DNA of 64,000 bases. It comes from Bog-159 sp963843255 (GTDB taxonomy: Bacteria > Acidobacteriota > Terriglobia > Bryobacterales > Bryobacteraceae). The notes under the pieces were generated by a model. That model ran no database searches and was not told the DNA's origin. It saw only the letters and a program-made list of their open reading frames with translations. Made by a program: the position numbers and the translations under genes. The stretch is taken from assembly GCA_963843255.1 (NCBI GenBank), contig CAWJJQ010000003.1, positions 744,001 through 808,000 of the forward strand. The letters are read 5' to 3'. Each line of letters begins with the position of its first letter. The stretch's first letter is position 1. Shown here in pieces: positions 8,811-17,174 of this stretch.

Positions 8811-9087
8811 CCGGCAACGAATCGACCAGGAATTACGTATGTTGGCCGTGACGCTGGCGCGGTTACAAGCCGACGAAGAAGCGGCCCGCGCGTCGTTCCT
8901 ACAGGCCGAGGCCGCGTTAGACTCGCTCGATACCGGCACGTACAACGGCTTCCACGCGCGGCGGCTGGAGGCGGCGCAAACGTCGGTAAAAGCGGCGCAG
9001 GCGTGGCACAAGCGGGCGCGTGTTGCGCTGGAGAAGTGCGAAAACAGGCGGGCGCGGCTCCAGGTGCTTTCGCAGGCAGTCGCATAG
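8794..9087 (+). CDS. Phage coiled-coil protein
   Basis: 97 residues of nearly continuous amphipathic helix (Ala, Glu, Arg, Leu heptads from residue 10 to 95), with one break at DTGTYNGF. It is the last gene of the plus-strand phage block and is followed by a strong hairpin. No family recognised; it resembles small virion or holin-accessory coiled coils only in composition. Confidence 0.5.
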   Translation: MVTRNSRQRIDQELRMLAVTLARLQADEEAARASFLQAEAALDSLDTGTYNGFHARRLEAAQTSVKAAQAWHKRARVALEKCENRRARLQVLSQAVA

Positions 9088-9093
9088 GTTGGT

Positions 9094-9129
9094 CCGGGCG
9101 CCGTTCGGGAAAAATAGGACGGCGCCCGG
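9094..9129 (+). terminator. Hairpin ending phage late operon
   Basis: An 11-bp perfect stem, CCGGGCGCCGT (9094-9104) with ACGGCGCCCGG (9119-9129), encloses a 14-base loop. It lies 7 bases after the last plus-strand phage gene and between convergent genes, so it probably terminates both. The T-run is weak (ATCGTTTTC). Confidence 0.65.
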
Positions 9130-9138
9130 AAATCGTTT

Positions 9139-9333
9139 TCAGCAAATTACCCTGGGGCGCCCTTTATACTGGACAACGGACATGAAACCCACCTGAATCC
9201 TAGCGCCATTAAGCGCTTGGCGCTGGAAGGTATCGATTACATCTTGCGCCTTGTGTACGACCTCTAATTCGGCTTGTGTGATGAAGTTAGCGCGCTGCAC
9301 GGGGGCGCCCGTGGTTTTAGTTGATTGTGGCAT
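9139..9333 (-). CDS. Small phage protein, opposite strand
   Basis: 64 residues starting MPQSTKTTGAPVQ. GGAG lies 9 bases before the ATG at 9333. It contains a helix (TQAELEVVHKAQDVIDTFQRQAL) and a short beta tail. It is the only minus-strand gene of the element. It could be a small regulator or an accessory gene; no family recognised. Confidence 0.45.
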   Translation of the reverse strand: MPQSTKTTGAPVQRANFITQAELEVVHKAQDVIDTFQRQALNGARIQVGFMSVVQYKGRPRVIC

Positions 9334-9426
9334 CGTTATTTTCTCCGTTTCAGGTGCGAATACCTGACTGCAAAATCGTATCAAAACCTACCGCGCTGTG
9401 TCAAGCTAAATCTTTTATTATGTTCA

Positions 9427-9519
9427 CGGTAGCACGGTAGCACGACGTTGGGCAATCAAATCAAAGACTTTCGGCTAAGAAATCTTGTAATGTCGGGTTT
9501 TGTTCGCTACCGTGCTAGC
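9427..9519. repeat. Inverted/direct repeat upstream of excisionase-like gene
   Basis: CGGTAGCA is repeated directly at 9427-9434 and 9435-9442. TAGCACGGTAGC (9430-9441) is exactly the inverse of GCTACCGTGCTA (9506-9517). Arms of this kind near an excisionase and integrase fit recombinase arm sites or an operator for the small HTH protein that follows. The function is inference. Confidence 0.5.
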
Positions 9520-9562
9520 GCGGCACTTACTAAGTCGCTTGTAAATAATCGGTAAATTATCC

Positions 9563-9799
9563 GTGGAAACCTCAAATCTTTGCGGGGCGTCCGTGATCCC
9601 TTTCGCTCGCCACTTCACAGTTACCGAACTGGCCGAGATCTGGAGGCTTGACGAAACCACAATCAGGCGCATGTTTCAGGATGAATCCGGCGTGTTTAAG
9701 ATCGGGAAGATGAACCGCAGGGACGGCAAACGGGATTACGTCACGTTGAGAATTCCAGAGTCGGTGGCAAGGCGCGTTTATGAGAAGCGCAGCAGGTGA
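9563..9799 (+). CDS. Excisionase-like HTH protein
   Basis: 78 residues from GTG. Residues 15-35 (HFTVTELAEIWRLDETTIRRMF) form a MerR/excisionase-style helix-turn-helix, followed by a wing (GVFKIGKMNRRDG) and a short RIPESVARRVYE helix. It overlaps the region of the integrase start, as excisionase genes often do. It probably binds the inverted repeat just upstream and directs excision or controls the integrase. Confidence 0.6.
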   Translation: METSNLCGASVIPFARHFTVTELAEIWRLDETTIRRMFQDESGVFKIGKMNRRDGKRDYVTLRIPESVARRVYEKRSR

Positions 9800-9803
9800 T
9801 AAA

Positions 9804-10943
9804 ATGGCTCGCATGTTGATCTGGCGGCGCCACACGCCCGATTGCCCGCATTCCGGTAAGGGCCGGGACTTCACTAAATGTACCTGCCCGCTTTGGGCGG
9901 ACGGCTACACGGACGGCCGGCGGACGCTCCGCGTCTCGCTCAAGACGCGCGACATGGCACGCGCCGTGAAGCACGCCGCGGCGCTCGATTGCTCGGATGA
10001 CCGCATCGTAAAGCCCGTGTCCGACGCAGTGAAAGCCTTCCTCGGGCACTGCAAAAGCGAGGGCTTGAAGGATGCAACGATCAGCAAGTACAAAAATCCG
10101 CTAACGAAGCTAATGGAGTTTTGCGGAGAGCAACAGATCGACAGCCTTGATGGAATTGAGCGCGGAAAAGCTCGACCGCTTCCGCGCCTGCCGGAACCTG
10201 AAACCGATAACGGCCTCCAAGGAGTTGGAGATCCTGCGCGTGTTCTTTCGGCTTCTGTTTTGATCGCAACTGGACAAAGGAAAATGCGGCGCGGAAAATC
10301 AAGATGCCGCGCAACCTGAAGCCGAACGAGGTTTTGCCTTTTACTACGGCGGAAGTCGGGGCGATAGTGAAAGCCTGCGACAGCATCGGAAAGTCACCCT
10401 ATGAGCGGTTACGGGCACGCGCAATCGTGCTGACGCTGCGGTACACAGCCCTGCGTATAGGCGATGTGTCGCTACTAGCGCGTGACCGCATCAGCCGCGA
10501 TGGTGACCGGTGGCGGATATTCCTACGCACGGAAAAAAGCGGGCAGCCGGTCTTTCTGCCGGTGCCGCCGGATCTGAAGGCGGCGCTGGATTGCGTCCCT
10601 GCCCCGCTGCGCAGTCCGGAGTCGCGGTATTTCTTCTGGAACGGCATCGGCAACCGAGAAAACGCACAAGGCGCATGTGGATCGTTGCCTCCGCGCGGTC
10701 TTCAAGGAATCGGGCGTAGCCGGCGCGCATGCGCATCGGTTCCGGCACACGCTTGCGACAGAACTACTCGGCCGCGGTGCCAGTTTCGAGGAAGTCGCCG
10801 ATATCCTCGGCAACAGCCCCGATATCGTCCGAAAGCACTACGGCAAGTGGTCAGTCGCGCGGCAGAACCGCATCGATGAGCTGATCGAGCGCGTCTATAT
10901 CGGAACCGATTACGCCATTCCGGACAAGGCGCGCATTCAATGA
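9804..10943 (+). pseudogene. int: Tyrosine recombinase (phage integrase), three frameshifts
   Basis: Conceptual protein of about 380 residues. The N-terminal SAM-like domain (KDATISKYKNPLTKLMEFC) ends at a shift near 10150. A second shift occurs near 10255 and a third near 10655. Joining the frames restores a full catalytic domain: the first Arg in TALRIGD, H-x-x-R in HRFRHTLATELLGRG, and the Tyr in VRKHYGKWS. All catalytic residues survive, so the gene decayed recently or the assembly has indels. It lies next to tRNA-Ser as expected for an integrase and its attachment site. Confidence 0.8.
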
Positions 10944-10973
10944 CGCGGGCACGTTTTGGGCACAAACGAAAAA

Positions 10974-10992
10974 CGCGCCGGTAAATGGCGCG
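10974..10992 (+). terminator. Terminator after integrase
   Basis: CGCGCC/GGCGCG stem with a 7-base loop, preceded by an A-run and followed by CTTTATAT. It lies 31 bases after the integrase stop and before the tRNA, so it may act in both directions. Confidence 0.55.
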
Positions 10993-11008
10993 CTTTATAT
11001 AAGATAGC

Positions 11009-11098
11009 TGGCGGAGGAAGAGGGATTCGAACCCCCGAACGAGTTACCCCGTTAACGGTTTTCAAGACCGCCGCCTTCAACCGCTCGGCCATTCCTCC
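11009..11098 (-). tRNA. tRNA-Ser(UGA)
   Basis: The reverse strand reads GGAGGAA (acceptor arm, from 11098), a D arm with GAGCGG, anticodon stem-loop with CTTGAAA (anticodon UGA), a long variable arm (GTTAACGGGGTAACTC), T arm GGGTTCGAATCCC, then TTCCTCC, discriminator G and encoded CCA at 11009-11011. The long variable arm and anticodon identify a class II serine tRNA. Its 3' end faces the prophage integrase, so it is the likely attachment gene. Confidence 0.95.
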
Positions 11099-11236
11099 GT
11101 CTTCTATCCTACCGAATTTCATTGTATTTACGATACTGTCACTGCGCGGGTTCCTTTTTTCCTCCTGGGCATCACTGTCGCTATTTTGTCACCGGTCCGC
11201 GCTGCCTCGGCGCGGGCCTTGGCGTTATGGTTGCCG

Positions 11237-11430
11237 TAAGGGTACCGCATGCCAGGGGATGCCGCCGAGACCCGCACTGCGATGCGCCTCCTTCCAACCT
11301 GCCTTGAGGTTGAGGAACCGGTCGCCGGTAAGAGGATTGTAAAACATGTATGACCATGCTTGGCTGCCCGCTTCGCTTCGAGTACGGCAAGGGCCGTGTC
11401 ATTTGGCGGCACTTCCAATTTGCGACGCAT
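11237..11430 (-). pseudogene. Fragment of a second tyrosine recombinase
   Basis: The reverse strand encodes MRRKLEVPPNDTALAVLEA, then, after a one-base shift, SYMFYNPLTGDRFLNLK, AGWKEAHRSAGLGGIPWHA. This matches the region of phage-type integrases between the second beta sheet and the H-x-x-R box (usually VF-NP-TG-x-W-x-x-A-x-x-A-G-I-x-W-H-x-L-R-H-T), but the LRHT box and everything after it are lost. It abuts the GH130 gene and tRNA-Ser, so this tRNA was used by an earlier element too. The rest of 11099-11398 holds nothing else clear. Confidence 0.65.
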
Positions 11431-12370
11431 CTTGCCCATGGGCGGGCCTGGCGTGATCCAGGCACAACGCAACCAGTTCGGAAACATCCGCCTCACCCAC
11501 GCACATGACCGTGTCCGCGCCGCCCCAATAAATCTTGACGGTTCCGTCGGACTCCGCCACGGCGCCGCAGGTGAAAACCACGTTGTGGACGTATCCCGTG
11601 ATCTCCCACGGATCTTCGGGCTGCAAAATCCACGAGTCGCACACGCCGATGACCTTCGCCGGATCCAGCAGATCGTGCAGAGCGACTCCCAGACGATAGA
11701 CCGATCCGTCCATCGTCTGGAAAACACCGTGATAGATCGAAAGCCATCCCTGGTCCGTTTTGATGGGCGGAGCGCCGGGCCCGATCTTCATTTCGTCCCA
11801 GTGATATTGCTCGGGCCGCATGATGAGCTGCGATCCACCCCAGAAACGCAAGTCCGGGGAATACGAAATCCAGATCGACCAGGGAGCAATTTCCGAATGG
11901 GGGCGGTCCAGCCTGGCATACAAGCCGTCAAACTTTTCCGGGAAGATCACTACATTGCGATAGTCCGCCTCGGTGATCAGCGAGAACCGCTCCACCTCGC
12001 GGAAGTTTTTCGTCTTCGCCAGCGCGATCCGGACTCCGTTTCGCGAGTAAGCGCTGTACGTGATGATGTATTCCCCGTCTAACAGGGTGACACGCGGGTC
12101 CTCGACGCCGAACTCTTCATAGGGCGCGAATGGGCCCCCCGGCGAAGGTGTCAGGAAGGGCTCCGGATCGGCGGTGAACCGGAATCCGTCGGGGCTACGC
12201 GCCAAACCAATGATGGAACGTCCGGTGCGCAGGTGCGAGCGGAAAAGCATCACGTATTCGTCCCCATGCTTCACCACGGCGGCATTGTGAACGGTTTCCA
12301 CTGCATAGGGGATGTCGGCCCTGGTGAGGATCGGGTTGCCGCTATACCGCTTGACGATGTCCCGTTTCAT
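11399..12370 (-). CDS. GH130-type mannoside phosphorylase-like enzyme
   Basis: 323 residues with a five-bladed propeller pattern. Key blocks are SGNPIL near the start, VHNAAVV, EEFGVEDPRVT (with the family's catalytic Asp), KIGPGAPPIKTDQGWLSIYHG and GYVHNVVFTCGA...GADTVMCVG at the end. GH130 enzymes phosphorolyse or hydrolyse beta-mannosides. The last 20 residues (HARPAHGQD) look like read-through into the adjacent integrase fragment. It is the last gene of the operon and overlaps the upstream glycosyltransferase by ATGA. Substrate unknown. Confidence 0.8.
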   Translation of the reverse strand: MKRDIVKRYSGNPILTRADIPYAVETVHNAAVVKHGDEYVMLFRSHLRTGRSIIGLARSPDGFRFTADPEPFLTPSPGGPFAPYEEFGVEDPRVTLLDGEYIITYSAYSRNGVRIALAKTKNFREVERFSLITEADYRNVVIFPEKFDGLYARLDRPHSEIAPWSIWISYSPDLRFWGGSQLIMRPEQYHWDEMKIGPGAPPIKTDQGWLSIYHGVFQTMDGSVYRLGVALHDLLDPAKVIGVCDSWILQPEDPWEITGYVHNVVFTCGAVAESDGTVKIYWGGADTVMCVGEADVSELVALCLDHARPAHGQDASQIGSAAK

Positions 12371-13413
12371 GATCGCGTTCTATTCAGCATGGACTCCCTA
12401 TCGAAAATGTCCTGGTAAACACGCTCATATGCTTCCACCATGGTTTGGATGGAGAAACATGTCTGAATCCGTCGCCGGCATGCGTGGCGATCGATTTCAC
12501 CGACGCGTCCCAGGGCCCGCACAGCTTCCTGAACGCTGTGGACCAGGAATCCGGTCTGCCCGTCCTCGATCACCTCACGGCAGGATCCCAGGTCCATAGC
12601 GATCACAGGAACGCCGGCCGCATTAGCCTCCGCCAGCACGAGGCCGAATCGCTCGGGGATGGTGTTGAGGTGCAGCAGCGCGCGGGCACGGCCGAACAGT
12701 TCGTTCTTGCCCGCCACGTCGACCGGCCCGATATAGCGGATACTTGGGCCGAGGCACGGCTCCACCTGCTCATGGAAATACTGGCGGTCCTGAATGATGC
12801 CCGCGATGTCGAGCGGCATTCCGCTCAGGCGCGCTACCTCGATCGCCAGATGAACGCCTTTGTCCGGATGAATCCGGCCCAGAAAGATCAGAGAATCGCC
12901 TGCAACCGCCCGAAGGGGATACAACGAGAGATCGATTCCGTTATAGACGGTGGCAAGGTAATTCAGCCCCGGTGCGCGATCGGCGTTGCTGATGGAGACA
13001 AAATATCCGTCACGATATTTCTGGTAGACGGGCATGATTTTAGCGGAGGAGAACCCATGGATGGTCGTGAGCACGGGCGTCTTCACCAACCGGGAATATG
13101 ACAGCGCCATGAAGTCGTAATGGCTATGGATGAGATCGAACTCCGCGGCATGCTCGAACACCTCGGAGATGTGCAGGTATTCGGCTACTTTAGGATCGAC
13201 TGCCGGGTCCTCTTCATAGCCGCGGTCCACCACGGCATGCAGACGGGCGCGCGTCACGGAATCGCCGGTGGCGAACAACGTTACATCCCAGCCACAGGAG
13301 ACGAGTCCTTCGGCGATGTTGCCCGCTACCGTTTCCCAGGCGCCATATTGCCGCGGAGGCGTTCGCCAGGCTACCGGGGAGAGGACCGCAATTCGTTTGC
13401 CTGGAATCGTCAT
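12367..13413 (-). CDS. Glycosyltransferase family 4
   Basis: 348 residues, GT-B fold. The N-terminal domain starts RIAVLSPVAWRTPPRQYGAWE. The C-terminal domain has SLIFLGRIHPDKG, then IPERFGLVLAEANAAGVPVIA with the E-x7-E nucleotide-sugar motif. It is a retaining, cytoplasmic enzyme. It lies between two GH130 genes and overlaps the downstream one by 4 bases, so it probably builds or remodels a mannose-containing oligosaccharide with them. Acceptor and donor are not evident. Confidence 0.85.
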   Translation of the reverse strand: MTIPGKRIAVLSPVAWRTPPRQYGAWETVAGNIAEGLVSCGWDVTLFATGDSVTRARLHAVVDRGYEEDPAVDPKVAEYLHISEVFEHAAEFDLIHSHYDFMALSYSRLVKTPVLTTIHGFSSAKIMPVYQKYRDGYFVSISNADRAPGLNYLATVYNGIDLSLYPLRAVAGDSLIFLGRIHPDKGVHLAIEVARLSGMPLDIAGIIQDRQYFHEQVEPCLGPSIRYIGPVDVAGKNELFGRARALLHLNTIPERFGLVLAEANAAGVPVIAMDLGSCREVIEDGQTGFLVHSVQEAVRALGRVGEIDRHACRRRIQTCFSIQTMVEAYERVYQDIFDRESMLNRTRS

Positions 13414-13418
13414 GCTGC

Positions 13419-14873
13419 CTAATTCATGGCGGCCAGGACGTCAGCCAGTGGGACCGTCGCGAAAGCCGTCGCGTGATCGGCAACGCCATAAGGAATGATC
13501 AGTTCTCCGTTGTGGAGCAGCGCGCCGCAGGTATAAACGACGTTAGGCACATAGCCTTCACGCTCGTTCTGGTTGGGCTTCAGCAGAGGTTCGCGAAGCC
13601 GTCCAATCACTTTGGAGGGATCCCCGCGATCCAGGAGGAATGCGCCCATGCAATACTTTCGCATCGGGCCGACGCCGTGGCTCAAGACCAACCAGCCAGC
13701 CTCGGTCTCGATAGGTGATCCGCAGTTCCCGATCTGGACCAGTTCCCATGGAAAAGCCGGCGTAAGGAGCAACCTGCGCTCATTCCAGAAGTGAATGTTG
13801 TCGGAAAACATCAGGTAGATGTTCTCGTTGTCCTGGCGCGAAAGCATGGCATACCGGCCCCCGACCTTGCGCGGGAAGAGGGCCATGCCCTTGTTTTCGG
13901 CGGCCGGACCATTCAACGTGATGAATCGGAAGTGGAGGAAGTCGGCGGTCTCCACCAACTCAGGCACCACGGTCCGGCCATCGAAGGCCGTGAAGGTCGC
14001 GTAGTAGATATGGGCGCCGTCGTCGTTCCGGAAGCAGACAAAGCGGGCGTCCTCGATGCCATTACGTTGCGAGGGCGTGGCTGGAAAGATGATGCGTTCG
14101 GAGATCTGCTGTTCGGGCTGAAATTGCACTTCATAGTTGGACCGCGCCAACATCCAAATCCCCTGTGAGACGTTCTGATCTTCGTGGCTCATGCCATCCA
14201 GAAGGCGGAACTGTTCGGCTTGGAGACCGGCGCGAAGGTCTTCCAGCGCGAACAACTCCCCAAGCTTGTGCATGACCCGTTGCGAGAATTCGCCAGTCAG
14301 CCCCAGTTCCGAGAGTTTCCGCGCGAAAAGGGGCTTCTCGTACAGCGGGTTTGGGATCTGGCTCGGCTCGGTGAGGAAGCCGCCCGGCGGGAATACCTCG
14401 ATCCGCCGATCCCCATGAATGATGCCGGCGCGAAAGGTGACCGAGGAAATGTGCCCCTCGCCAGTGGCGCGCAAGCTAAGGATAAACCGTAAAGAGCCGG
14501 GCGGAAGGCCGGTCTGGTCGGGGTCCGGAACGATTGACGGATTGAATAGCGCGGCCGACTCCAGAGAGTATTCGGCCAGGAAATACGACCCGATCAATAG
14601 CCGTCTTTCTTCGGAAATCTCTTCGCCCGCCGACAGCAACTCGCGGACCTGCTCAAATCGTTCCAAAAAGACGTTGCGGATGTCGTGGTGCCGCAGTGAG
14701 AATTCCGCGGAGACGCCGTCCAGGATTGCGCCCACCTGGCATTCCGCTAGCGACATGATCCTGGCGACGATTCCGGCGATCCGCTGGGTATCCCCTGGTA
14801 GAAAAGGACGCAGCAAAACGCGGGTCTGGTCGGGGTTCAGGACGATGGCACATCGTTTCAAGTGAATCGACAT
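13419..14873 (-). CDS. GH130-type glycosidase/phosphorylase with N-terminal extension
   Basis: 484 residues. About 150 extra N-terminal helical residues precede the propeller. Propeller blocks are SQRNGIEDARFVCF (catalytic Asp region), NKGMALFPRKVGGRYAMLSRQDNEN, IGNCGSPIETEAGWLVLSHGVG, GYVPNVVYTCGALLHNGELIIPYGVADHA. The extended form occurs in one GH130 subgroup found next to GT4 enzymes. It is only distantly similar to the other GH130 in this operon. Probably acts on an intracellular mannoside. Confidence 0.8.
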   Translation of the reverse strand: MSIHLKRCAIVLNPDQTRVLLRPFLPGDTQRIAGIVARIMSLAECQVGAILDGVSAEFSLRHHDIRNVFLERFEQVRELLSAGEEISEERRLLIGSYFLAEYSLESAALFNPSIVPDPDQTGLPPGSLRFILSLRATGEGHISSVTFRAGIIHGDRRIEVFPPGGFLTEPSQIPNPLYEKPLFARKLSELGLTGEFSQRVMHKLGELFALEDLRAGLQAEQFRLLDGMSHEDQNVSQGIWMLARSNYEVQFQPEQQISERIIFPATPSQRNGIEDARFVCFRNDDGAHIYYATFTAFDGRTVVPELVETADFLHFRFITLNGPAAENKGMALFPRKVGGRYAMLSRQDNENIYLMFSDNIHFWNERRLLLTPAFPWELVQIGNCGSPIETEAGWLVLSHGVGPMRKYCMGAFLLDRGDPSKVIGRLREPLLKPNQNEREGYVPNVVYTCGALLHNGELIIPYGVADHATAFATVPLADVLAAMN

Positions 14874-14885
14874 GATCAGCGAACG

Positions 14886-17174
14886 CTAGCCTTGAACCGC
14901 AATCAATTCTCTGAAACTCGTCAGTATGTTTTGCGCCGACCGCATCTCCGCCAAGGAGAGCAGGAATGCGAGAGTAGATTCCGCTCCCTGATTTCCGTTC
15001 ACCCGGTCCACGTGCAACCCATCGTGGCATCCGCCGGTCTCGGGAGAATAGAGTTCCAGCCCGAGGTCGTTCCAGCCGATGAACCAGTCGAAGGCGCGTT
15101 GCGCGTGTTCGTACCAGCACAGGTCCGATGTGGCGCGATAGGCTTCCAAACAGGCCGATACAGTTGCCTGCGCCTCAACGGGCTGCTGATCGAAGTTGGC
15201 GCGTGCGCCGCCACGCTTGTAGAACCCGTTGCTTCCAATAGGCCGGAAATGACCCTGATCGGACATTTGCAATTGCGTCAGCCAGCGTAAGGCTTGTAGT
15301 CCCCGCTGCAGGACGGCTGGTTGCCCGGTTGCCTGTCCGCTCAGAATCAAAGCGTGCGCGAGCTTCGCGTTATCGTACGACAGTTCCTCCTCAAACCATG
15401 GCCAGTCGGGGCGCGCACTGGCGTCGAAGCGTTCCATCAGGCGACAAGTCAGGGTCTCGCGGGTTTGGTTGACCAGGCTGTCGCCGCTCAAGCGCCGCAA
15501 GTACTCGTGGATGCCGATCAAGCCGAATGCCCACGCCCGGGGCGAAGTGAAACCAGGGAGCGCCGGCAACGCGAGCGCGAAGAGTTGCCCAGCCATCATC
15601 TGGAAACTCCGAAAGGGCGAACGCCCCACGCCGATGCCCAGTGCCCAGACAGCCCGGCCCTGGCAGTCTTCTGATCCCTGGGCATCCAGCCAGCGCCGGT
15701 CAAAGCTCATATGGTTGTGGAAGCGTTGCGTCTGCGGATCGAAGGCGTGATGGAGGAATGCCGCGGAGGTGGTTGCCAACGTTCGTATTTCCTCCGGATC
15801 CTCGCCTAATTCGCCGAGCAGCACCGCCAGGACAAAGGCGCGGGCATTATCGTCTGTGCAATACCCTTCGGAAAAATTCGGGATGCTGAAGACCGCGTGT
15901 TGGAATACGCCCGTCGAATCAGTCATTCGCGAGAGATGATTCAGCCTGATCTCCGGCAATTCCCGAGGCGTTTGATCCAGTGTTTTGCTGGCCAGGGATT
16001 TTCGCGCCGTGGCCGCCACCTCCAGCCGCGAACACTCGAAAGAACGCATGTACATTTGCGCCACATTGCTCCACACCATCTCGCGGCCTATTCTGTAAGC
16101 GTTCTTGCGCATGGCGTGACGGCGGGTGTCGTCGCGCAGCAGCCCAACGACCTCGCGAGCGATGGCCGGCGCATCCCCGAACGGCACCAGCACCCCGCGG
16201 TCTTCGGCCAGCAATTCGGCGGCGTGCCAGTAAGGCGTGGACACCACTGCTTTACCGGCGCCAAACGAGTAGGCCAGTGTGCCGGATGTGATCTGGGCCT
16301 CGTTCAGATAAGGCGTGATGTAAAGGTCCGCCGCCCCGATAAACTCCTTCAGATTTTCCAGCTCCACGAACTGGTTGTAGAAGATTACGTTCTTATCGAC
16401 TCTGTTCTTCCTGGCGAGAATCTCGAGACTGAGCCGGTAAGCCTCGCCGTGGTCCCGCAATTCGTTCGGGTGCGTGGCGCCCAGGACGATGTAAACAACC
16501 TCGGGGAACTCCGACAGGATTTGCGGCAGGGCGTTCAATACGAATTCGATTCCTTTATTCGGCGAGAGCAAACCGAAAGTGAGCAGCACCACCCGCCCTT
16601 CCACGCCGAACTGATCCTTGAAATAAGCCGGATCGACGAAGCCAACATCGGGAATGCCGTGCGGGATGAGATCGATCTTGGCCGGCGGCGCCTGGTAGAT
16701 CCCTTGTAACATCTGCCGTCCGCGCTCGGACATCACCACCAGCCGGGTGGAAAGCGAGATCAACCCGTCCATCACGCGCCGCTGGTCGGTTCTCGGTTCG
16801 CGCAGAACCGTATGCAGCGTGGTGACAACCGGCATCCTCAATTCGCGGAGGAGCGCCAGGATGTGACCGCCGGCGGGTCCGCCGAAGATGCCAAACTCGT
16901 GCTGCAGGCAGACGATATCCACGTTACTGATATTGAGAAAATCCGCGGCGCGCAAGTAGGACAAGACATCCTGCTCCTCGATCTCGAAACGCACCATTTC
17001 CGGATACTCGTAGCCCCCGGCGATGTCGTTGACCGATACCGCCAGACACTGGCTTTGGGGATGCGCACTGGCGACGGCGGCCAGCAAATCGGAAGTGAAA
17101 GTGGCAATGCCGCACTTGCGCGGCAGGTGATCGCCCACGAAAGCAATCTTGCGGACCTTGGAAGCTTCTTTCAT
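14886..17174 (-). CDS. GT4 glycosyltransferase with C-terminal alpha/alpha toroid domain
   Basis: 762 residues. Residues 1-385 are a GT4 glycosyltransferase: KIAFVGDHLPRKCGIATFT, LLTFGLLSPNKGIEFVLNAL and DLYITPYLNEAQITSGTLAYSFGAGK. Residues about 400-750 are helical with aromatic repeats (DDNARAFVLAVLLGEL, LSYDNAKLAHALILSG), like the (alpha/alpha)6 barrel of sugar epimerases or glycosidases. The fusion may make and then tailor one glycan. It overlaps the sortase gene by ATGA. A truncated paralogue of its N-terminus is at 63065-63448. Confidence 0.8.
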   Translation of the reverse strand: MKEASKVRKIAFVGDHLPRKCGIATFTSDLLAAVASAHPQSQCLAVSVNDIAGGYEYPEMVRFEIEEQDVLSYLRAADFLNISNVDIVCLQHEFGIFGGPAGGHILALLRELRMPVVTTLHTVLREPRTDQRRVMDGLISLSTRLVVMSERGRQMLQGIYQAPPAKIDLIPHGIPDVGFVDPAYFKDQFGVEGRVVLLTFGLLSPNKGIEFVLNALPQILSEFPEVVYIVLGATHPNELRDHGEAYRLSLEILARKNRVDKNVIFYNQFVELENLKEFIGAADLYITPYLNEAQITSGTLAYSFGAGKAVVSTPYWHAAELLAEDRGVLVPFGDAPAIAREVVGLLRDDTRRHAMRKNAYRIGREMVWSNVAQMYMRSFECSRLEVAATARKSLASKTLDQTPRELPEIRLNHLSRMTDSTGVFQHAVFSIPNFSEGYCTDDNARAFVLAVLLGELGEDPEEIRTLATTSAAFLHHAFDPQTQRFHNHMSFDRRWLDAQGSEDCQGRAVWALGIGVGRSPFRSFQMMAGQLFALALPALPGFTSPRAWAFGLIGIHEYLRRLSGDSLVNQTRETLTCRLMERFDASARPDWPWFEEELSYDNAKLAHALILSGQATGQPAVLQRGLQALRWLTQLQMSDQGHFRPIGSNGFYKRGGARANFDQQPVEAQATVSACLEAYRATSDLCWYEHAQRAFDWFIGWNDLGLELYSPETGGCHDGLHVDRVNGNQGAESTLAFLLSLAEMRSAQNILTSFRELIAVQG

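Noticed and set aside
11431..11727. Upstream part of a 199-codon minus-strand frame reaching 11128
   Set aside because: Arg/Ser/Pro-rich shadow of the GH130 gene; only its lower part (11237-11430) shows integrase similarity.
15897..16709. 270-codon plus-strand frame
   Set aside because: Lies wholly opposite the GT4-toroid gene, whose motifs are clear; long antisense frames are expected at this GC content.
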